Part shown: positions 57,960 through 64,000 of the stretch, one piece after another
Layout: every line of letters starts with the position of its first letter
How positions within the stretch are numbered: position 1 is the first letter of the stretch
Assembly (NCBI GenBank): GCA_030674155.1
Contig: CM060317.1
Location: 89,985,537-90,049,536, forward strand
Length of the DNA stretch: 64,000 nucleotides
Source of the DNA: Stramonita haemastoma
Lineage: Eukaryota > Mollusca > Gastropoda > Neogastropoda > Muricidae
Direction of reading: 5' to 3'
Program-made: the position numbers and the translations under genes
Notes under the pieces: generated by a model
The model's input: the letters and a program-made list of their open reading frames with translations, nothing else
The model's database searches: none
Told to the model about the DNA's origin: nothing

Positions 57960-60785
57960 ACTATGATTATGAGATGATATGACACGATGATGTAATATAT
58001 ATATGAATGTTAATGATATATAAAAAATTTGATAATATAGATTATGATATATGATCTATGATATGATCTGATATATATAGATATATGATATTGTATGATC
58101 TGATATGTGATATGATATATGGTGTGACTATGTACGACATGATATACGTACATATTGATATGAATACATTATATGATATATGTGTAGAATATATGAACGA
58201 TGTGATGTGATATGATGATACGAATGATCGCGATGATGACATGATAAACTAGATATGATGGTACTAATGATGCGAGATGACGATAGATGATACAATGATA
58301 CACCGATGATATGAATGCTATGATACGAGATGATGATACGGTATGATACGAGATTACCAAAAAGAGATGATACGACTGATACGAGATGATAATGCTACGA
58401 TGAGAGTGATGATACGGGGATGATACGATGATACGATGTAGGAATACAAATGATACGATGATACAAGAGACGATGATACAATGGTACGGGCGATGATGAA
58501 AGATACGATGGTACGATGATGATAGATGATACATGATACAGATGATGATACAATGATACGATGATAGATGATACGATGATACACAGTGATGATGATGATG
58601 ATAGGATGATGATACAATGATACAGATAGATACATGATACGAGATCCGAGATGCATGATACGATACGGACAATGATACGATGATAACGATGATGATACAA
58701 TGATACGACGATGATACGATAGGAACAATGATACGAAGATAATGGTACATTGTAATACAATGATACGAGAGATGATACAATGATACCCAAAGATACGAGA
58801 TAATGATACAAATGATACATGATGATACGATGATACGGGAGATGATACAATGATACGGGACGATGATACAATGATACGGACGATGATACAATGATACGGG
58901 AGATGATACAATGATACGAATGATACGAGGAGATGATACAATGATACGAGATGATGATACAATGATACGGAGATGATACAATGATACGAGATGATACAAT
59001 GATACGGGCGGGATAATGATACGGACGATGATACAATGATACGACGATGATACAATGATACCACATGATACGATGATGATTACAATGATACAAGATAGAG
59101 GTATGTGATCAATCTGATACGAGTAGTTGATACGAGATGATGATACATGATAGAGGTGATGATATACAATGATACAAATGATGATAGATGATACAAGATG
59201 ACTGATACAATGATACAAGATGAGATGACAATGATCAAGATGATGATACGAATGATTACGATGATACGAATAATACACGATGATACATATGATACGATGA
59301 TGATACGATGAAACAGATGATGATACGATGATAAAGATGATGATACAGATTACAAGATTGATGATACAGATGATACAGATGATGTAATGATACAGATGAG
59401 GATACAAGATGATGATAACGATAACAAGATGATATATACAAGATGATGATACAATGATACAAGATGATGATACAATGATACAAGATGATGATACGATGAT
59501 ACGAGATGATGATACAATGATACAGATGATGATACAATGATACGAGATGAACATGATACGATGATGATACGAGATGATGATACGATGATACAGATGATGA
59601 TACATGATACAAGATTGATGATACAGATACGATGATACAATGATACAGATGATGATACAATGATACGAGAGATACGATGATACGATGATACGAGATGATG
59701 ATACGGAATGATGATGATGATACGGGATGATGATAATGATACGAGATGATGATACGATGATACGGATGATGATGACGATGATGACGATGATACGATTGAT
59801 ACGAGATGATGATACGACATGATACGAGATGATGATACGATGATACAGACGATGATACGAGAGATACGATGATACAATGATATGATGAATACGAGATTAG
59901 ATACGGATGAGGATAGTGAATGAGATATCGAAGATGATAATGATACGAGATGATGAACGAGCTGAGATATATGATCAAGTGATGATACGAGATAGATATA
60001 GGATGATGATACGATGATGAGATAGAAAGATGAAAGATACGAAAGAGATGATGATACGGGATAATACGTATGATAATGATATAGATATGATAGATGATAG
60101 ATATGATAAAAGATGATAAGATATGATAGGTATATGATTACAAATGATAAATGAATGAATTAGATAAAGGTGAAATGATAATAAGTTTGATAAATGAGAT
60201 AAATGATATGATAGAATGATACGGTAAATGTATGTAAATGATATGATAAATGATATTGATAAATGATAAATGCTATTTAAATGATATGATAATGAAATAG
60301 ATAAGTGATAATGGATAAATGATATGATAATGATGATAAAAATATGATAAATGATATGATAAATGATATGAATATAATGATATGTGATAATACGATATGA
60401 ATATGATCAATGATATGAAATATGATAAATGTATATAAAAGATATGATGATGATAAATGATGTATATGATAAAGATATGATGAATGATATGATAAATGAT
60501 ATGATAAATGATATGATAAATGATATGAAATGATTGATAGTCTAAATGATATGATAATGATATGATAAATCATGATAATACTGATAAGAATGATAAATGA
60601 TATGATAAATGATATGATAAATGATAAATATGATAAATGATATGATATAAGATTAATGATATGATAATGATATAAATGATAATGATGATAAATGGTATGA
60701 GATTAGATTGAGGTGATATGAGATATGATAATAGAGATATATATGATATGATATATTATATATGATGTGATTATGATATATATAT
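57960..60785. repeat. 2.8-kb degenerate GATA/GATACAAT-type satellite
   Basis: Units change along the array: GATATGATATAT-like (57.96-58.2 kb), GATGATACAATGATACGA-like (58.2-60.0 kb), then GATAAATGATATGATAAAT-like (60.05-60.7 kb). Irregular one- and two-base indels are frequent. No stop codon arises for 478 codons on the minus strand, giving Tyr-His-Ile-Ser-rich frames that are not genes. Confidence 0.95.
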
Positions 60786-62110
60786 ACGAACTATCTGAAC
60801 ACAAAGTTTTTCGTTCGTCCGGATGTTATTTTTTCCAAAACAGGATGCCTTCCAAATAGTGAACATCTAATACTGTTTTTGTGATTAAACTTGCAAGAGA
60901 TAATATTAGCATTGATTTATATAAAATGACTTGTACAATATGAAGTTCCATCAGTACCCCCCAAAAGTCTGCAACACAGTTTCTATGAACTCTACAGAGA
61001 TTTCATGGGTTCAAAATTTAAAATACTAATATCTACCAGTTTTCTGAGATCATTATGTTTTTAATGAGTTTACTAGAGAGAATATAATGTATGAAGTACT
61101 CTTTTGCTGCTTGTAATTGTTTTTTTTTTCAAATCAGAATTTTTTGTAATACTCTGTGTACAGTTATGTTACACATCAATAGTGCAACAGTTTTGTGTTT
61201 TTTTTTTAATCTGTGCACACCCCAGTGAAAGTAGACAAAATATGCGCAAGTTGGGGAAAATTCTGTCATAGAAGAAATCTGAGCTTGAATACAAGCATTT
61301 GTTTAGAGCTAGTTACACTTAACAGTTTACACAAAAATGTTGAAAAAAAACTTTTAAAATCCCTAAAAGAGCTCAATCACGGAGTGTCATATAGGAAAAG
61401 TTCTAAATCTCAATACACCATTTTCATTCATTTTCTACATCACAGGTATGAGACTACCAAACCAAGTAATAGAACATGACTTTTCAATGGCAACAGTCAC
61501 AGTGAGTTTGCATAAAAGAAATGGTAGCAAGTTTTCTAAAGCTTCTTTACACGAGGTTTCGCCAACTTGCCAACAAATAAAGTGTGGCATCCTATCAAAA
61601 AATCACTGTATCCTTTCTCGACTTGCACAACAGCTTTTTCACTTCTACACTTGACCAGAACTACACAAACCCAACACACAGTGTTGCAGTGAATTAAAAA
61701 AAACAAAACTTTACACCACATGAATCAACCAGTCTTGTATCTGAGAAATCCTAGATTCAACAATGTTGTCTTTTTCACTCAATTATGCAAAACTTATTCT
61801 GTATCCCCCTAGCCTCATAAACCGATGGTAAATTCGAAGCCGAAAACAAATACTTTTGAAAATAATGGCATACATTTCTGCTGAAATGTTGGATTACAAC
61901 AACAAAAGCTGTGTGGGGGTAGAAATCTAGAAAGGAGTATGTTATGTAGAGTGTGATGCACGCAGTTCCATGTCCATATGAAGTGTTGAATCGACACCTT
62001 GATCAGACCAATTAGTTTGAAAAATCCCATTTGACTATAAAAAAAAAACAACCCTAAGCCACGGTAAAAGAATAACATTGAAGTACGAACACACCTAACG
62101 CCAGCTGGTG
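60786..62110. other. AT-rich sequence, possible 3' UTR of a minus-strand gene
   Basis: Unique and AT-rich, without repeat copies. If the terminal exon at 62113-62152 is real, its 3' UTR would lie here. No coding frame is convincing. Confidence 0.3.
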
Positions 62111-62112
62111 TA

Positions 62113-62152
62113 CTAGTCTGAGCCGTCCAGCACCGAGTCAGGGGGCACTAAG
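62113..62152 (-). CDS. candidate terminal exon (very tentative)
   Basis: On the minus strand a good acceptor (pyrimidine-rich 'ctctgttactactttcag') is followed at 62152 by a frame [12 protein letters not shown] and a stop at 62113-62115. The purine side of the acceptor merges with a long CT-rich microsatellite, so the match may be by chance. Phase does not fit a direct join to the 63783 donor: that join would give a stop within four bases. Confidence 0.2.
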
Positions 62153-62199
62153 CTGAAAGTAGTAACAGAGGAGAAGGAAAACTGAAAAAGAAAATGAGG

Positions 62200-62761
62200 C
62201 AGGGGGGGGGAGGGGAGAGGAGAGAGAGGGGGGGGGGGGGGAGAGGGGGGGGGAGAGAGAGGGGGGGGGAGAGAGAAGAGAGGGAGGAGAGACAGACAGA
62301 ACAGACACAGAGACACAGAACAGAGACAGGAGACATAGACTGACAAAAAAAGAGAGAGAGACGGAGACAGAGACACAGGAGAGAGACAGAGACACAGAGG
62401 AGACACACACAGAGACAGAGAGAGACAGAGAGAGAGAGGGAGAGACAAGATAGACAGACAGATAGACACAGACAGACACAGAGACACAGACAGAGAGACA
62501 GACAAACAAGAGAGAGAGACAGAGACACAGAGAGAGACAGAGACACAGACAGAGAGAGACACAGCAGGGGACAAACAGAGAGACAGAGGTAAGAGAAAGA
62601 GACAGAGGGGAGAGAGGAGAGAGATACAGAGAAGATACAAAAGCAAGGGAGAGAGATGGAAAGAGGGAGAGAGGGGAAAGAGAACGAGCGAAGGAAGAGA
62701 GACAGAGAGGACAGGAGAGACAAGAGAGGACAAAACAGACAGAACAGAGGACAGAAGACAG

Positions 62762-62792
<31 letters not shown>

Positions 62793-62878
62793 CACACACA
62801 CACAACACCACACACACACACAACACAGAGACAGAGACAGAGAGAGGACAGAGAGAGAGAGACACACACACTCAGGAC

Positions 62879-62909
<31 letters not shown>

Positions 62910-63018
62910 GACAGAGAGACAGACAAAGAGATAGACAGAGACAGAGACAGAGAGAGACAGAGAGAGAGACAGAGAGAGAGATAGACAGAGAGAGAGATAG
63001 ACAGAGAGAGAGATAGAC

Positions 63019-63101
<83 letters not shown>

Positions 63102-63150
63102 GAAGAGAGAGAGAGAGAGAGAGAAGAGAAGAGAGAGAGAGATTTTCTCA
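62200..63150. repeat. 950-bp purine-rich GA/GACA tract
   Basis: G-runs and GA to 62290, degenerate GAGACA/GACA to 62760, an AC block at 62764-62826, GAGACA to 63020, GACA at 63026-63064, and GA to 63142. The long Leu-Ser-Val frames on the minus strand are artefacts. Confidence 0.95.
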
Positions 63151-63167
63151 ACGAATTAAGACTGATC

Positions 63168-63193
63168 TAAAAAAAAAAAAAAAAAAAAAAAAA
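63168..63193. repeat. poly-A run
   Basis: About 26 A, directly after the purine tract. Confidence 0.9.
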
Positions 63194-63524
63194 AGATGGA
63201 TTTCCAGTGAAGAAGGGACAACTCATTTCTGTAGTCGACATCACTGGTAATTCAATATTGTCATCTAAAAAATTACTCATTTGAACACAACGTTTTGAAG
63301 CAAAGTAAATTTATAGCTCCTTTCTAATAAACAATCATCAACTTCAGCTGAAGTGTAAGTCATTTGATTTCATTGCCTTTAGAAATGAAAATTTATAACC
63401 ATTCTCTTCATACACTGTCAAATTTCTATTGGTTTTAAAACAAGTTGCCCTTATAACCGATTTTCAAACAAATCTCTCCTTTTAACACAGTCACAAAAAT
63501 TATCTCCACACTCAACATAGCGGT

Positions 63525-63612
63525 GTTGTGCGTTCCTCAGTTTAACACTCTGGAGGACAACCAGAATGTGCACTCTTGACTCGCTCATCCCACCTGGGAA
63601 TCACTGTGAGAT
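63525..63612 (+). repeat. module H repeat
   Basis: 'gttgtgcgttcctcagttta', 'acactctggaggacaaccag', 'ctcgctcatcccacctggga', 'atcactgtg'. Second copy at 33273-33355. Confidence 0.75.
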
Positions 63613-63660
63613 TGAAATTGCATACTGGATGAGAAGTTTGCTGTACGACAGTTTTCAAGG

Positions 63661-63705
63661 ACCTCGCCATATAGGCAGCCATACTCCGACTTCAGAGGAA
63701 CTCAA
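63661..63705 (-). repeat. S3 SINE tail fragment
   Basis: The reverse complement reads 'ctgaagtcggagtatggctg', 'cctatatggc', the start of the S3 tail only. Confidence 0.55.
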
Positions 63706-63782
63706 CATATCGATTGTTTTGTCTATAGACTGCATAAATTACTTTTTTTTAAAAGTCGAGTAGAGAACTACAATTTTCTCAC

Positions 63783-64000
63783 CTGTATGTTCAGAAGCAG
63801 TCTTGCCCTCCCCCTCCCTCCCCGCCCTGCAGGCAGTTGTAGCATCAGTGGCAGCAACAAACTTGACAGATTCTTCAAAACAGCACCATGTCTGTTCCAC
63901 TGAAATGCAGTCCTGGGAAGATTCTCCACTGGCGCCGGTTCTTTTCTCTGGATGAACATGGAACAGTGCCTGGCGATAGTCGACTTCGGTGGCACTCTCC
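63783..64000 (-). CDS. candidate coding exon, weakly J-domain-like (DNAJC24/DPH4 type), partial
   Basis: One minus-strand frame is open from the window edge to 63783. It is followed by a good splice donor (ACAG|GTGAGA, intron starting at 63782). It reads ...TEVDYRQALFHVHPEKRTG...SQDCISVEQTWCCFEESVKF..., which can be laid against helix II-HPD-helix III of a J domain. The closest pattern I know is DNAJC24 (DPH4), the J-protein of diphthamide synthesis, where (F)I.(I/V)(D/E)Q.W..(L/F) follows the HPD loop. The key Asp is Glu here (HPE). The region after residue 45 does not match, and no CSL zinc domain was found in the window. It may be a pseudogene, a different protein or a chance open frame. 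An overlapping ATG-initiated frame of 75 codons has no recognisable features. Confidence 0.3.

Noticed and set aside
58169..59605. 478-codon open frame rich in Tyr, His, Ile and Ser on the minus strand
   Set aside because: It is a translation of the GATACAAT-type satellite. All frames of the array are similarly open and the composition follows the repeat unit.
61213..61479. 88-codon plus-strand frame
   Set aside because: Lys/Asn/Ser-rich as expected from AT-rich DNA; no domain. A possible donor-like 'caggtatgag' near its end is not enough.
62138..63151. 337-codon Leu-Ser-Val frame on the minus strand
   Set aside because: Pure product of the GA/GACA tract; no domain or non-repeat segment of useful length.

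Overview
The window looks like intergenic (or very long intronic) DNA of a marine gastropod, probably a caenogastropod snail. The evidence is a very high density of (GA)n, (GT)n, (GACA)n and homopolymer tracts, several tRNA-derived SINE families of the kind described from molluscs, and fragments of non-LTR retrotransposons. The species call is inference. There are no bacterial features: no operons, rRNA or CRISPR.

Coding content is almost all retrotransposon. A 5'-truncated LINE with an RNase H domain and a long intact reading frame lies on the minus strand at about 7.3-9.0 kb, inside a (TATG)n microsatellite. A second minus-strand LINE (about 21.2-24.1 kb, CR1/L2-like reverse transcriptase) is 5'-truncated and has a frameshift at a TA run. 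Two C-terminal scraps of another reverse-transcriptase family occur at 28.6 kb (with an internal 48-bp tandem expansion) and 33.9-34.2 kb. The only candidate host gene is at the right edge. A minus-strand exon that runs off the window (63783-64000) has a weakly J-domain-like translation and a good splice donor. A tentative terminal exon lies at 62113-62152.

Dispersed short repeats form the main structure. I named the families S1-S4 (SINEs) and R5-R8 (unclassified) by comparing copies within the window. S1 has a tRNA-like head and a conserved core. S2 has a tRNA-like head and a different tail. S3 has a Leu/Ser-tRNA-like head and a hairpin-rich tail. S4 joins a tRNA-like A-box region to the internal promoter region of 5S rRNA. 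Several copies are mosaics that exchange head, core and tail modules. One S4 copy is split by a nested 836-bp retroposon insertion.

Between about 31.6 and 51.2 kb, GC-balanced blocks without recognisable repeats alternate with microsatellites. They carry homeodomain-, SOX- and CRE-like sites and are candidate regulatory elements. A roughly 1-kb unit is present in diverged tandem copies at 37.6-40.7 kb. A 2.8-kb degenerate GATA/GATACAAT-type satellite fills 57.96-60.78 kb. Many long open frames here (poly Leu-Ser, Thr-His, Val-Cys, Arg-Glu, Tyr-His-Ile) are translations of simple repeats and are not annotated as genes.
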